DNA of 37,722 bases from Candidatus Saganbacteria bacterium. Lineage in GTDB: Bacteria > Margulisbacteria > WOR-1 > O2-12-FULL-45-9 > XYB2-FULL-48-7. The stretch is taken from assembly GCA_016939335.1 (NCBI GenBank), contig JAFGHC010000014.1, positions 1 to 37,722 of the forward strand, given 5' to 3'. The notes beneath the pieces are model-generated. The model was not told the origin of the DNA. It made no database searches and saw only the letters and a list, made by a program, of their open reading frames with translations. The translations under genes were made by a program, and so were the position numbers. Below, one piece after another: positions 1 through 9,194 of this stretch. Numbering within the stretch: position 1 is the first letter of the stretch; each line of letters begins with the position of its first letter.

Positions 1-82
1 GCTCACATCCAATCCTATGTACTTCATTTCCCTTCACCTCCAGAGCTAATCCTATCAGAGGTGAGAGATTTTTTTCATGATA

Positions 83-721
83 TCACTGATCTTTGAGAAA
101 TTCATACAGCCCCTTATCTAGCCTCTGAAGTTCCGCCAGGATCGGCTCCCGGTCGACGGCGCGCGCCTTTAGGACCGTCCGGCCCCAGGCGAGCGCTGCC
201 GGCCCATAACCGTACTCGCGAACATTAAACAAGTAGGTGCTAACAATGGCATGCGCGAGGTCCATGCGGAGCGGCTCTTTGGGGATCAGACTAAGTGCCC
301 AGGCCGCGTCCTCGATTGTCGTATGCCGGTTGGCGGCGGCGCTGATGAAGATCGGCTGGTACTCTCCCTTTTTTTCGTTGCCGCATAAACACGACAGAAC
401 CTCTGGGTCGCTGCTGGTGTCGGCTAATTTCCCCAGTTTCTCGTTCAGTTGTTTCCGGTCGGTGAAGTCGGCGAGGGTCAATTCCAGGCTGACTCTCTCC
501 CCGATTCGGGCGGCGAGTGCGGCGGGGAGATAGGGCAGGTCGGCTATGTCACCGCCCAGGAACCGCTGACAAATCTCCCAAAAGGCCGCCCGTGCAACCT
601 CCGGTTTCGGGTGCCTCCACAACCGGTAAAGGTCGGGGTCGCTGGCGTAGCGGCTCTCCGCCACTTTTGCCGGCGAGCGGAGGCGGTTTACCGGGCCCCA
701 GAAGAGTCGTGTGGTCTGCAT
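83..721 (-). CDS. hypothetical protein, predicted alpha-helical
   Basis: 212-aa ORF; sigma-28-like promoter motif directly upstream; no family recognised. Confidence 0.6.
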   Translation of the reverse strand: MQTTRLFWGPVNRLRSPAKVAESRYASDPDLYRLWRHPKPEVARAAFWEICQRFLGGDIADLPYLPAALAARIGERVSLELTLADFTDRKQLNEKLGKLADTSSDPEVLSCLCGNEKKGEYQPIFISAAANRHTTIEDAAWALSLIPKEPLRMDLAHAIVSTYLFNVREYGYGPAALAWGRTVLKARAVDREPILAELQRLDKGLYEFLKDQ

Positions 722-727
722 GACCTA

Positions 728-755
728 GTTTCGGCGCTTTTGCCGTGTGATTTCA
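728..755 (-). promoter_or_regulatory. sigma-28-like promoter candidate TGAAATCA-N12-GCCGAAAC
   Basis: Resembles TAAAGTTT-N11-GCCGATAA; same 12-nt spacing as two other sites in the window. Confidence 0.35.
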
Positions 756-801
756 TTCTTTTTCCCTTTTTCCGCCAATTTTTCTTTCATTTTAACTATG
801 C

Positions 802-807
802 TATAAT
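802..807 (+). promoter_or_regulatory. -10 box TATAAT, 6 nt before holB ATG (leaderless candidate)
   Basis: ctataattaacatATG; predicted +1 coincides with the A of ATG. Confidence 0.5.
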
Positions 808-813
808 TAACAT

Positions 814-1530
814 ATGCATCGCGTCCTTGAGGGGATCGTCAGGAATAAGCGCGTCGCTTCGGCCTATCTGTTCGTGGGGCCGCCGGCTGCCGGCAAGCTC
901 GAGGATGCGCTGGCGTTCGCGGAACAGCTCGGCTGCCGGAAACTCGACCTGCTGCGGGTCGCCCCGTCGGGCGCTTCGCTCAAGATCGACCAGGTGCGCG
1001 AGGTCCAGCGCTCCATCCGTTACGGCCCGTCGGCCGGCGACCGCCTCTGCGTGATCGTGGAGCGGGCGGACGAGATGACCGCCGAAGCGGCCGGCGCCTT
1101 TCTCAAAACGCTGGAAGAGCCGCCGGCCAAAGTGGTCTTTATCCTGCTGGTCGAGCGCGAAGACCGGATCTTTCCGACGATCGCTTCGCGCTGTCAGAAA
1201 ATTATTTTCGGCGAAACGGTCCGTCCCTGGCAGGCCAGACCGGAATTTGCCGGGTTTTACGACGAGCTGAAGCAGGCCGGGCGCAAAAGCGTGGTCGAGC
1301 TTTTCGGCCTCTCCGCCCGCCTGGAGAAAGAAAAAGAGCGGCTCGAGGAATTGCTCTATGACCTGGCGTTCTTTGCCCGGGAAGAGCTCGGCAGCTCTGC
1401 CGCCGCCGGGGTGCTGCTGGCCGCGGTGAAAAACCTGAAAAAGAAGGCGAACCTGAAACTGACGCTCGACGTCATGTGCCTGGAACTGGGAGAAGCATGG
1501 GCGGGGATAATTTTGGAAACCCCACACTGA
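814..1530 (+). CDS. holB: DNA polymerase III delta' subunit
   Basis: AAA+ clamp-loader features (AYLFVGPPAAGK, ADEMTAEAAGAFLKTLEEPP, SRCQ); followed by ricT as in many bacteria. Confidence 0.85.
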   Translation: MHRVLEGIVRNKRVASAYLFVGPPAAGKLEDALAFAEQLGCRKLDLLRVAPSGASLKIDQVREVQRSIRYGPSAGDRLCVIVERADEMTAEAAGAFLKTLEEPPAKVVFILLVEREDRIFPTIASRCQKIIFGETVRPWQARPEFAGFYDELKQAGRKSVVELFGLSARLEKEKERLEELLYDLAFFAREELGSSAAAGVLLAAVKNLKKKANLKLTLDVMCLELGEAWAGIILETPH

Positions 1531-1581
1531 AGTGTGGGGAATATTATTCGGAGCAATAATTCCCCATACTTTAGTATGGGG
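1520..1581. repeat. REPIN-like double hairpin
   Basis: CCCCACACT-ga-AGTGTGGGG (1520-1539) and CCCCATACT-tt-AGTATGGGG (1562-1581); together with the flanking A/T tracts they form an imperfect inverted repeat around cggagc. Confidence 0.8.
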
Positions 1582-1625
1582 ATTCAAGATTGAAAAAATT
1601 AGGGGAATTCGGGATCAAAAATATT

Positions 1626-2282
1626 ATGGGCGAAAGCTTAAAATTAGGGATCAAACTGCGCAAGTTCAACCGGGTCTGCCCGATCACCGGCTACCGCGAG
1701 GAATCGATCAAGGTCGGCTCGCCGGTCATCGTCCAGACCGACCGGGGGATCGAGTACGGAGAGATCGTCTCTTTCCTGCGCGGCTACCCCAAAACGCTGT
1801 CGCGCGACGTCCAGCTCAAGAAGGTGGTGCGCTACGCGACCGCCGAGGACGCGGCCAAGGAGAGATCGATCGAGGTGATGGAACTCGATTCCTACGCCAA
1901 AGCGGTGCAGAAAGCGGCCGAGTACGAACTGCCGATCAGGATCATTAACATCGAGTACCTGTTTGACACCAGCCGGGCGGTCGTCTATTACCGGGTCGGC
2001 GAGAACAAGAAGGTGGCGAACCTGCGCGATTTTTCGCGCGATCTCTCGGCGCTCTTTTCGGCCCGGGTCGACCTGCGCCAGATCTCGCCGCGCGATGAGG
2101 CGCGGCTGTTCGGCGGGCTGGGACCGTGCGGCCGCGGCCTCTGCTGCTCGGTCTGGCTGGAAAAGCCGCGGCACGTGACGGTCAAGATGGCCAAGGAACA
2201 GGGGCTGTCGATCTCGCCGACCAAGACCGCCGGCGTCTGCGGCCGGCTGATGTGCTGTCTCGAGTACGAACATGGGAAATGA
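1626..2282 (+). CDS. ricT: PSP1-domain protein RicT/YaaT
   Basis: PSP1 sequence with GPCGRGLCC and GVCGRLMCCLEYE cysteine motifs; the ORF track extends to a TTG at 1590. Confidence 0.88.
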   Translation: MGESLKLGIKLRKFNRVCPITGYREESIKVGSPVIVQTDRGIEYGEIVSFLRGYPKTLSRDVQLKKVVRYATAEDAAKERSIEVMELDSYAKAVQKAAEYELPIRIINIEYLFDTSRAVVYYRVGENKKVANLRDFSRDLSALFSARVDLRQISPRDEARLFGGLGPCGRGLCCSVWLEKPRHVTVKMAKEQGLSISPTKTAGVCGRLMCCLEYEHGK

Positions 2283-2382
2283 CTAATGACGAATTCCTAA
2301 TGACTAATTAAGGAGCTGTCTGATCAGGATTTTAAATAGAAAAATCATTAATTAGTCATTCGTCATTAGAAATTAGTCATTT
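2278..2382. repeat. inverted pair of heptamer arrays (TAATGAC/GAATGAC type)
   Basis: aatgactaatgacgaattcctaatgactaatta ... attaattagtcattcgtcattagaaattagtcatt. Confidence 0.75.
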
Positions 2383-2404
2383 TTGCTGAGAGGAGGTAAG
2401 TCAC

Positions 2405-2599
2405 ATGCCCAAGATCGAGATCAGAAAGGGAGAGGACCTGGAAAAGGCGCTCCGCAAATTCAAGACCAAACTGCGCCACGAGGGGATCATGGACGAGATG
2501 AAAAAACGCGAGTTTTATGAAAAACCCTCGCAGCGGCGGCGCAAGGAGATCGAACAGGCCAAACGCCGCGAAGTGAGACGAAGAAAAGAAGCGGAATGA
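2405..2599 (+). CDS. rpsU: 30S ribosomal protein S21
   Basis: Short basic protein, EDLEKALRKFKTKLRHEGIMDEMKKREFYEKPSQRRRKE; SD GAGGAGG upstream. Confidence 0.9.
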   Translation: MPKIEIRKGEDLEKALRKFKTKLRHEGIMDEMKKREFYEKPSQRRRKEIEQAKRREVRRRKEAE

Positions 2600-3672
2600 A
2601 AACGCTGGACCGGTACGTCCTGCTGGAAATGCTCGGTCCGTTCGTGGTGGGGGTTATCGGTTTCATCCTGGTCCTGACCGTTGACCTTCTCTTCACCATG
2701 GCCGACCTGATCATCAACAAGGGGGTGCCGGTCTGGGCGGTGCTTAAGCTGCTGCTGTACAAATTCCCGTCGCTTCTGGTGATGACCTTCCCGGTTTCCA
2801 CGCTTTTCGGCACGGCGATGGCCCTCGGCCGCCTCTCCAAGGACAACGAGCTGGCGGCGCTGCGCACCTCCGGCGTCTCGCTCCTGCGCCTGACCCGCCC
2901 GATCCTCCTGCTCGGCCTCTTCGTCAGCCTGCTCTCGTTCGCCACCAACGAGTGGGTCGTGCCGCGCGCCAATTACGTTTCCAATGAGATCATCCGCGAG
3001 ATCGTTTACCGGCAGCCGCTGCCCGACGTCAAAGACAACGTCTTTTTCCGCGACCAGCAGAACCGCTACTACTACGTCCGGCACGTTGACATGAAGCGGA
3101 AAGAGATGCAAAATATCATGGTCTATGAGCTGCTCGCCGAGCGCTATCCCAGGGTGATCACGGCCGATTCGGCTTCGTTCCAGGGGCGGTTCTGGCAGCT
3201 GGCGCACGGGGTCGTCCACAAGTACGACGAGAAAGGCTATCTCAATTATGAGGCGGCGTTCGACCGGCTGGAGCTCAACGTGGCGGAGGACATTTTGAAC
3301 TTTTCCCGGCAGAAAGACGTGATGGACATGGACCGGCGCGAGCTCGGCGAACTGATCAGCGCGCTGGGCAAGGGCGGCGCCAACACCCGGGCGCTCCTGA
3401 CCGAGTATTATTTGCGTTTTTCCATCCCGCTGACCTGTTTTGTCTTTGCCCTGGTCGGGATCCCCTTTTCCCTTTCTTCGCCGCGCTCGGGACAGACCTG
3501 GGGGATCGTCGTCACCATCGTGTTCATGTTCACCTTTTACGTCTTCGCTTCGATCTTCCGTTCGCTGGGGCGCGGCGGCCTGCTGCCGCCCGAAGCGGCC
3601 GCTTTCACGCCGCAGCTTTCCTTCGCCCTGATCGGTCTGGCCCTGCTCTGGCGGGAAAGCAGGTCCCATTGA
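2596..3672 (+). CDS. LptF/LptG family permease (YjgP/YjgQ)
   Basis: MKTLDRYVLLEMLGPF..., KFPSLLVMTFPVSTLFGTAMALGRLSKDNELAALRTSGVS motif. Confidence 0.88.
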   Translation: MKTLDRYVLLEMLGPFVVGVIGFILVLTVDLLFTMADLIINKGVPVWAVLKLLLYKFPSLLVMTFPVSTLFGTAMALGRLSKDNELAALRTSGVSLLRLTRPILLLGLFVSLLSFATNEWVVPRANYVSNEIIREIVYRQPLPDVKDNVFFRDQQNRYYYVRHVDMKRKEMQNIMVYELLAERYPRVITADSASFQGRFWQLAHGVVHKYDEKGYLNYEAAFDRLELNVAEDILNFSRQKDVMDMDRRELGELISALGKGGANTRALLTEYYLRFSIPLTCFVFALVGIPFSLSSPRSGQTWGIVVTIVFMFTFYVFASIFRSLGRGGLLPPEAAAFTPQLSFALIGLALLWRESRSH

Positions 3673-6044
3673 CCACGGACATCGCCGAGATCAGAAAGCG
3701 GCTGAACGAGAACGCGGGCGATCCGGCGGCGCTGCGCGGCGCCGCCCAGTATTACCTCGGGGAGGCGAACTACAAGCAGGCGCAGACGACCTATCTCTCG
3801 GCATTTGAGGCCGCGCCGCGGCTCCTCCCGGCGATCCTGCTCGATTACGAGGCCAAGATCGGCGCCGACCCGGCCCGCCTCGGCCCGCGCCTCTCCCTGG
3901 CCGGGCTGCTCCTCTCGCTCGGCGAGACCGATGCCGCCTGCCTGGAGCTCGAGGAGCTGATCGACGAGAACCCGCAGAACGTCGAGGGTTATAATGTCCT
4001 CGGCCGCCTTTACGCCAGGCAGAACCGCGGCGGCGACGCCATCGCCCTGCTCGAGCGCTCGATCGCGGCCGGCGTGCGCGACGTCAACCTGACCGAGGCG
4101 CTGGCGGCCGCTTACCTGGGCAAGGGGCGCAGCGGCGACGCGATCAAGTTCTATGAGGAGATCCTGGCCCAGAAGCCGGGCGACAAGCAGACCCTGCGGA
4201 TCCTGGGCGAGCTCTACACGCGGGTCGAGGATTACAACCGGGCCGCCCGCAGCTACGCGGCCATGTTCTCCGACGATCCGGAGGTGGTGCGCGAAGTGAT
4301 CCAGCGGCTGGAAGAGCTGCTCAAACGCGTCGAAGGGAACATCGGGATCCGCGAGCTGCTGGCCGATATTTATATGAAAGTGCTCGATCCCGAGGCCGCG
4401 GTCGAAAAACTGCGCCAGATCCTGCGGCTCGAGTCAGGCAAGCTGGGCGAGACGATCGTCAAGCTCAAAGGGGTCCTGAAAAATTATCCCAACCATCCGG
4501 CCGCCAGCCTGGCGCTGGCCGAAGCGCTCTACCGCCAGGGCTCCTACAGCGAAGCGGTCGAGCTCTACCAGCAGCTGCTCAAGGTCAAGCCGGAGCTGGT
4601 CGATGAATTGATCGCCGGCTACCGCGCCGTTCTGGCGCTCTGCCCCGAACAGGTGCTGGCCCGCGCTTACCTGGGGGAGGCGCTGCTGGTCAAGAACCAG
4701 CTGCTGGAGGCGCTGGAGGAATTTGGCCAGATGGTCGAGGACGACCCGAGCGTGGCCGACCTGGTGATCAAAAAGTGCCGCGAGCTACTGCGCGGCCAGC
4801 CGCAGCTCTTGCAGGCGCATGTCATTCTCGGCCGGGCTTACCTGGCCAAGGGCGATTACCAGCGGGCGGCGATCGAGGGGGAAGGGGCGCTCGCCGTCGA
4901 CAAAAACCTGACCGCGGCTTACCTCTTGCTGGGCGAGGCTTACACCCGCCTCAACCTGCAGCGCAAGGCGGCGCAGACGCTGCACACGGCGTTGCTGCTT
5001 GACCCTTACAACCCGCAGGCCCACGAACGCTACCGGGCGGTCAAACTCAAGGAACTCGAACAGGAGAGCGCCGCGCTCAAGCAGCGCCTGCAGGAGGACC
5101 AGTGGCAGCTTTCGCTCCATCTTGACCTGGCCAGGCTTTACTTTGATCAGGGCGACCGCGAGGCGGCGGTGCGCGAACTGCAGCTGGCGCAGCGGGACCA
5201 GGCCAGGGCGCCGGCGGCTTTCTTGCTGCTCGGCGACGTTTACCGGAGCGAGGGGCGCTTTGACCTGGCGGCGGCGCAGTACAATCGCGCGCTGGAAGCG
5301 GCGGTCAGCCCCGAACAGACCCGGCTGCTCCGTTTCAACCTCGGCACCACTTACGAGGCGCAGGGGGACGTCCGCAAGGCGGTCAAGATCTACGAAACGA
5401 TTATTCAGGAAGACATCGATTTCGGCGGGCTGAAAAAACGGATCGCCCAATTGAAGACGACCAGTCTTTTGAGCATCCGCAACCGGACGCTGGCGGCGGT
5501 GATCGTCGAGTTCGGCAAAAAAGAGCTTGTCGCCGTCTGGGGGCGCGATCTGCGCCTGGCCGGCCGGGCGCGGCGGGAAGAGATGAACGTTTCGTTCGGC
5601 CAGGAGCACAACCAGGAGGGTTTCAACTACTTTATGAAAGGGATGTGGCCGGCGGCGGAAGAGGAGTTTACGCTGGCGGTCGGCCTCGACCGCCAATTCG
5701 GCAGCGCCCTCAACAACCTCGGCGTGACGCTGGCCAGGCAGGGGAGGCTGGAGGAGGCGCGGGGCCGCCTCCAGGAAGCGGTCCAGGTCGATCCCGCCTC
5801 GGCAGTTTTTTATAACAATCTGGGCGTCGTCTATTTATTGCTGGGGCGCGGCGACCTGGCTTTCACGGCGCTGGAAAAAAGCGCGGCGCTCGATCCCGAA
5901 GCCGCCCATCTCTGCCTTAATCTCGGTGATCTCTATTACGCCAGGAAAGAGGCGCGGAAAGCGATCGAACAATACCGCCGCGTCGGCGATTACGACACGC
6001 TGGCCGACCTGGCCCGGCGCCGCCTTTTTTGCAAAGTCCCCTGA
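3669..6044 (+). CDS. tetratricopeptide repeat protein
   Basis: Many TPR signatures (e.g. ALNNLGVTLARQGRLEEARGRLQEAVQVDP); TTG start overlapping the upstream stop. Confidence 0.88.
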   Translation: MTTDIAEIRKRLNENAGDPAALRGAAQYYLGEANYKQAQTTYLSAFEAAPRLLPAILLDYEAKIGADPARLGPRLSLAGLLLSLGETDAACLELEELIDENPQNVEGYNVLGRLYARQNRGGDAIALLERSIAAGVRDVNLTEALAAAYLGKGRSGDAIKFYEEILAQKPGDKQTLRILGELYTRVEDYNRAARSYAAMFSDDPEVVREVIQRLEELLKRVEGNIGIRELLADIYMKVLDPEAAVEKLRQILRLESGKLGETIVKLKGVLKNYPNHPAASLALAEALYRQGSYSEAVELYQQLLKVKPELVDELIAGYRAVLALCPEQVLARAYLGEALLVKNQLLEALEEFGQMVEDDPSVADLVIKKCRELLRGQPQLLQAHVILGRAYLAKGDYQRAAIEGEGALAVDKNLTAAYLLLGEAYTRLNLQRKAAQTLHTALLLDPYNPQAHERYRAVKLKELEQESAALKQRLQEDQWQLSLHLDLARLYFDQGDREAAVRELQLAQRDQARAPAAFLLLGDVYRSEGRFDLAAAQYNRALEAAVSPEQTRLLRFNLGTTYEAQGDVRKAVKIYETIIQEDIDFGGLKKRIAQLKTTSLLSIRNRTLAAVIVEFGKKELVAVWGRDLRLAGRARREEMNVSFGQEHNQEGFNYFMKGMWPAAEEEFTLAVGLDRQFGSALNNLGVTLARQGRLEEARGRLQEAVQVDPASAVFYNNLGVVYLLLGRGDLAFTALEKSAALDPEAAHLCLNLGDLYYARKEARKAIEQYRRVGDYDTLADLARRRLFCKVP

Positions 6045-8326
6045 TGCCGCCGCGCGCACTGCTGGTCGGCTGCCTGCTGGTTGTTTTCTGCGCCCCGCTT
6101 CTGGCCGACGAGCCGTCGATCACCGTCGAAGTCAAGGCGGAGAGCCTGAAATACCATGAAAGCGGATTGCTGGAAGCCGCCGGCTCGGTCGAGGTCGAAC
6201 TCAAAGGGCTGACGATCCGCTCCGACCGCCTGCTGATGGACCCGGCCACCAATATCGCGACCGCCGAGGGGCACGTCATGGTGGCCGGCCGCGACGGCAA
6301 CGCCGCCGCCTCTGAGTTGATCTATGACGCCGATAAGGAAAGCTCGCGGTTTGCCGGTTATCGTGCCAGGCTGGTCCCCGGCGGCGAGTTCAAGGGGCCG
6401 CTCTTTCTCGAGGCGCGGAGCGTCGAGGCGCAGGAGAACAAACTCTCGGGCCGGGCGGCCGAAATGACGACCTGCGGCCGGCCGGCCTCCCACTACGTAT
6501 TACTGGCCGACCGGTTCAGCTATTTCCCGGATGACCATATGGAAGCGCACAACCTGACGCTGGTGGTCGGCGAGCTGCCTGTTTGCTGGCTGCCCTATTA
6601 TTACTACGACCTGCACGATCAGCGGCAGAGGAACTGGACATTCGGCCGCAACGACGTGGAAGGCAATTATTTGAAGACCGCCTGGTCCTACTCCCCCGGC
6701 ACGCTGCTGCTCGATTTTATGGAGAAGAAGGGGACCGGTTACGGCACAGCGACCAACTACACCCTGGGGGCGCTGGGCCTTGGCAGCCTCTATCTTTATC
6801 ACCTGGACGAGCGCGATACCGGCCTCTCCGACTGGGTCGCCAGGATCAGCCAGGAGAAAAAGCTTGACCAGGAAACTACGCTTAAGCTCGACTCGGGCTA
6901 CGCCTCGATCTACCAGCTGCCGGGCGGCCGCCTCGACCAGACGACGTTCGGCCTCGGGCTGAACCACAGCGGGGCGGCCAGCTGGGGCGGCAAGTTCGAT
7001 CTGCTTGACGACCGGGCCGCGGCTTACGGCCGCTACACCATGCAGCTTAACTACTCGGCGGGGCGGCTGGCGGCGAATTACAGCAATAATTATGAATTCG
7101 CCAGGAACGATCCGCGCTGGCTGCGCGACGCCCAGCGCATCGGTCTCAACGCCGGGCTGACCAGCTCGGTCAATTTCAGCGCGGCCGCCGATTACTACCA
7201 CAGCAGCCCCGCCGCCGGCGATCCCGGCCGGGAGAAGGTCGAGCCGGTGATCGAGCTGACCGGGCGCGAACCGAACTATTCCTGGCGCTGCACCGAGAAC
7301 TGGTTCATCGACCTGCGCCAGGGGCTTTACCCGGGGCTGGCCAGCTACGAGTATGTGGAGCGGCAGCCGGAGATCGAGCTGACGCCGCAGGCGCTTGATC
7401 TCAAGCTGTTCACCCTGCAGCCGGTTTTGGGCTACGGCTATTACCGCGAGGTCAAGAACGTTCCTGCCCTGGGCGGCAGCGGCTACCGCGTTTTCAGCGC
7501 CCAGCGGACGCGGGCGACGCTGAACGCTTCCAGAAGCATCAACGTGGGCCTCGGCTCGGTGCTGCTGCTCGGCGCCGGGCTTGACCAATTCCTCTACAGC
7601 CCGGGCGACCAGCTCTACGCCCTGCGCGAGAGCGCCGGATTGCAGACCGACCTCAACTCCTGCTTCCGCAACGAGCTTGCTGTCCGCCAGGCCTATACCG
7701 ACGGGAACACGCCGTTCTTTTTCGACCGGCTCGGCACCGTCTATCATGACATCACGGAGAAAGCGACTTTATATCATCAGAACAAGTTCAGCTGGTCGGT
7801 CAACGGCGGCCACAACTGGCAGACGAACAAATATTACGACGTGATGACCGACCTGAAGCTGGCGCCGGACCCGCGCTGGCAGCTCAACCTGACGACCGGC
7901 TGGGACCTCGAGAACCGGCTTTACAAGAATTTAGTGACCGGCGTGCGCTGCGCGCCGAACGGCGCTTATGCCGCCGACCTCTCGCTTAACCAGGACCTCA
8001 ACGGCGCCGGCCTGCAGACCGCCAGCGTGCTCCACGACCTTTATCTGCTGCAGGGGGAGGACAACGAGCTTCATTTCCGCTTCAGCCAGGTCTTTGACGC
8101 GGCGACCAAAGAGTTCAAGGTGCGTGATATAATGCTGGTGAAGCAGCTGCACTGCTGGGAGTTGACTTTTTCCTATTCCGATTACACCAGGGACTTCAGC
8201 TTTGTCTTCTCGCTCAAGGCGCTGCCCGGCCAGCCGGCCGGTTTCTCCAGCGGGCGCGGCTTCTATTTCCAGGGCTTCGACCAGGGCTTGCAGCAGCTAA
8301 ATTCGGGGGATATCAGGAGATATTAA
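6044..8326 (+). CDS. lptD: LPS-assembly protein LptD/OstA-like
   Basis: Signal peptide MPPRALLVGCLLVVFCAPLLADE, OstA-like beta domain (ITVEVKAESLKYHESGLLEAAGSVEVELKG), TTCGRPASHYVLLADRFSYFPDDHMEAHN, then beta-barrel-like region; ATG overlaps the upstream TGA. Confidence 0.8.
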   Translation: MPPRALLVGCLLVVFCAPLLADEPSITVEVKAESLKYHESGLLEAAGSVEVELKGLTIRSDRLLMDPATNIATAEGHVMVAGRDGNAAASELIYDADKESSRFAGYRARLVPGGEFKGPLFLEARSVEAQENKLSGRAAEMTTCGRPASHYVLLADRFSYFPDDHMEAHNLTLVVGELPVCWLPYYYYDLHDQRQRNWTFGRNDVEGNYLKTAWSYSPGTLLLDFMEKKGTGYGTATNYTLGALGLGSLYLYHLDERDTGLSDWVARISQEKKLDQETTLKLDSGYASIYQLPGGRLDQTTFGLGLNHSGAASWGGKFDLLDDRAAAYGRYTMQLNYSAGRLAANYSNNYEFARNDPRWLRDAQRIGLNAGLTSSVNFSAAADYYHSSPAAGDPGREKVEPVIELTGREPNYSWRCTENWFIDLRQGLYPGLASYEYVERQPEIELTPQALDLKLFTLQPVLGYGYYREVKNVPALGGSGYRVFSAQRTRATLNASRSINVGLGSVLLLGAGLDQFLYSPGDQLYALRESAGLQTDLNSCFRNELAVRQAYTDGNTPFFFDRLGTVYHDITEKATLYHQNKFSWSVNGGHNWQTNKYYDVMTDLKLAPDPRWQLNLTTGWDLENRLYKNLVTGVRCAPNGAYAADLSLNQDLNGAGLQTASVLHDLYLLQGEDNELHFRFSQVFDAATKEFKVRDIMLVKQLHCWELTFSYSDYTRDFSFVFSLKALPGQPAGFSSGRGFYFQGFDQGLQQLNSGDIRRY

Positions 8327-8991
8327 TGGCAAGATCTCTGATAGTCGTTAGTTGTTTGTTGTTAGTTGTTAGTTTAGTCGGCTGCGCCAAGACCGTCACG
8401 AACGTCAACTTCGGCTCAACGCTGACGGTGACCGTAACGCTGCGCGGCAGCGCCGACGTGACGAACAACCGCTACTTCCTGGTCTTGAGCTCCAGCCCCA
8501 CTTTTAAGGTGCCGCTGCCGCCGCCCAACAATTATGTCGGCGGCATCACCTATGAATTCCTTGAGCCGGACGGCACGCTTCCTAAAGACGGAATTACTTC
8601 GCTTGAGGCCTATTACACCAATTATTTTTCCACCTGGTCGGGTTATGTCGTGCTTAAAAGCGGCGGTTACTTTATCACTCCCGGGCCTTTCAGCCAGGGG
8701 GTGGCGATCAGCCAGCCCTTGCTCTCGCTTTACACTCCGGGCAGCAATAAGTTGAGCTTTAATTTCTCCTTGAGCCAGCTGTTCGCCTCGGGCGTGCCGG
8801 CGACCGCTTACTTTGATCTTGTCGCGGTCCCCTGGCCGGCGGCCGGCTACAAATACGCGGCCGATCATCTTGAGTCGACCAATGCTTATGTTTCGACTTT
8901 GAGCGGTTCGCTGCAGACGGTGACCGACCCGGCCGATACGTCGGTCGACCCGGCGTGCGATATCCTGACCTGTGAGGTGACAGTGCAGTAG
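8326..8991 (+). CDS. predicted lipoprotein, unknown function
   Basis: N-terminus MARSLIVVSCLLLVVSLVGC with lipobox LVGC. Confidence 0.75.
   Translation: MARSLIVVSCLLLVVSLVGCAKTVTNVNFGSTLTVTVTLRGSADVTNNRYFLVLSSSPTFKVPLPPPNNYVGGITYEFLEPDGTLPKDGITSLEAYYTNYFSTWSGYVVLKSGGYFITPGPFSQGVAISQPLLSLYTPGSNKLSFNFSLSQLFASGVPATAYFDLVAVPWPAAGYKYAADHLESTNAYVSTLSGSLQTVTDPADTSVDPACDILTCEVTVQ
8347..8374 (+). repeat. GTTAGTT heptamer array (4 units) coding a signal-peptide core
   Basis: GTTAGTT GTTTGTT GTTAGTT GTTAGTT, in frame. Confidence 0.85.
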
Positions 8992-9010
8992 GCGGGGTGT
9001 AAGGGGGCCC

Positions 9011-9153
9011 TTAAATAACAAATAACAAGCATCAAACAACAAACAAATTCTAAATCACAATGGCCAAAGGGGATAGGCTTTGCCGGTTTTGAACATTAGG
9101 ATTTCGGTAATTCGGTATTGTTTGCTATTTGTAATTTGTTATTTGTGATTTTA
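9011..9153. repeat. inverted A+T-rich repeat (AATAACA/AAACAAC words)
   Basis: taaataacaaataacaagcatcaaacaacaaacaaattctaaatcacaa ... attgtttgctatttgtaatttgttatttgtgatttt. Confidence 0.65.
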
Positions 9154-9194
9154 ATGTAAAATATATTCTGGTAATCTGAAATCTGGCAATAAGT

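Noticed and set aside
814-1530. holB as a pseudogene because the P-loop is GPPAAGKL rather than GK[ST]
   Set aside because: Delta' subunits commonly have degenerate ATP-binding sites; the rest of the protein is intact.
2278-2382. CRISPR-like array
   Set aside because: Words are about 7 nt, contiguous and lack spacers; no cas genes in the window.
2515-3669. 384-aa minus-strand ORF
   Set aside because: Antisense to the LptF/G permease; no recognisable domain.
6500-7747. 415-aa minus-strand ORF
   Set aside because: Shadow ORF opposite the LptD-like gene; composition consistent with antisense of GC-rich coding sequence.
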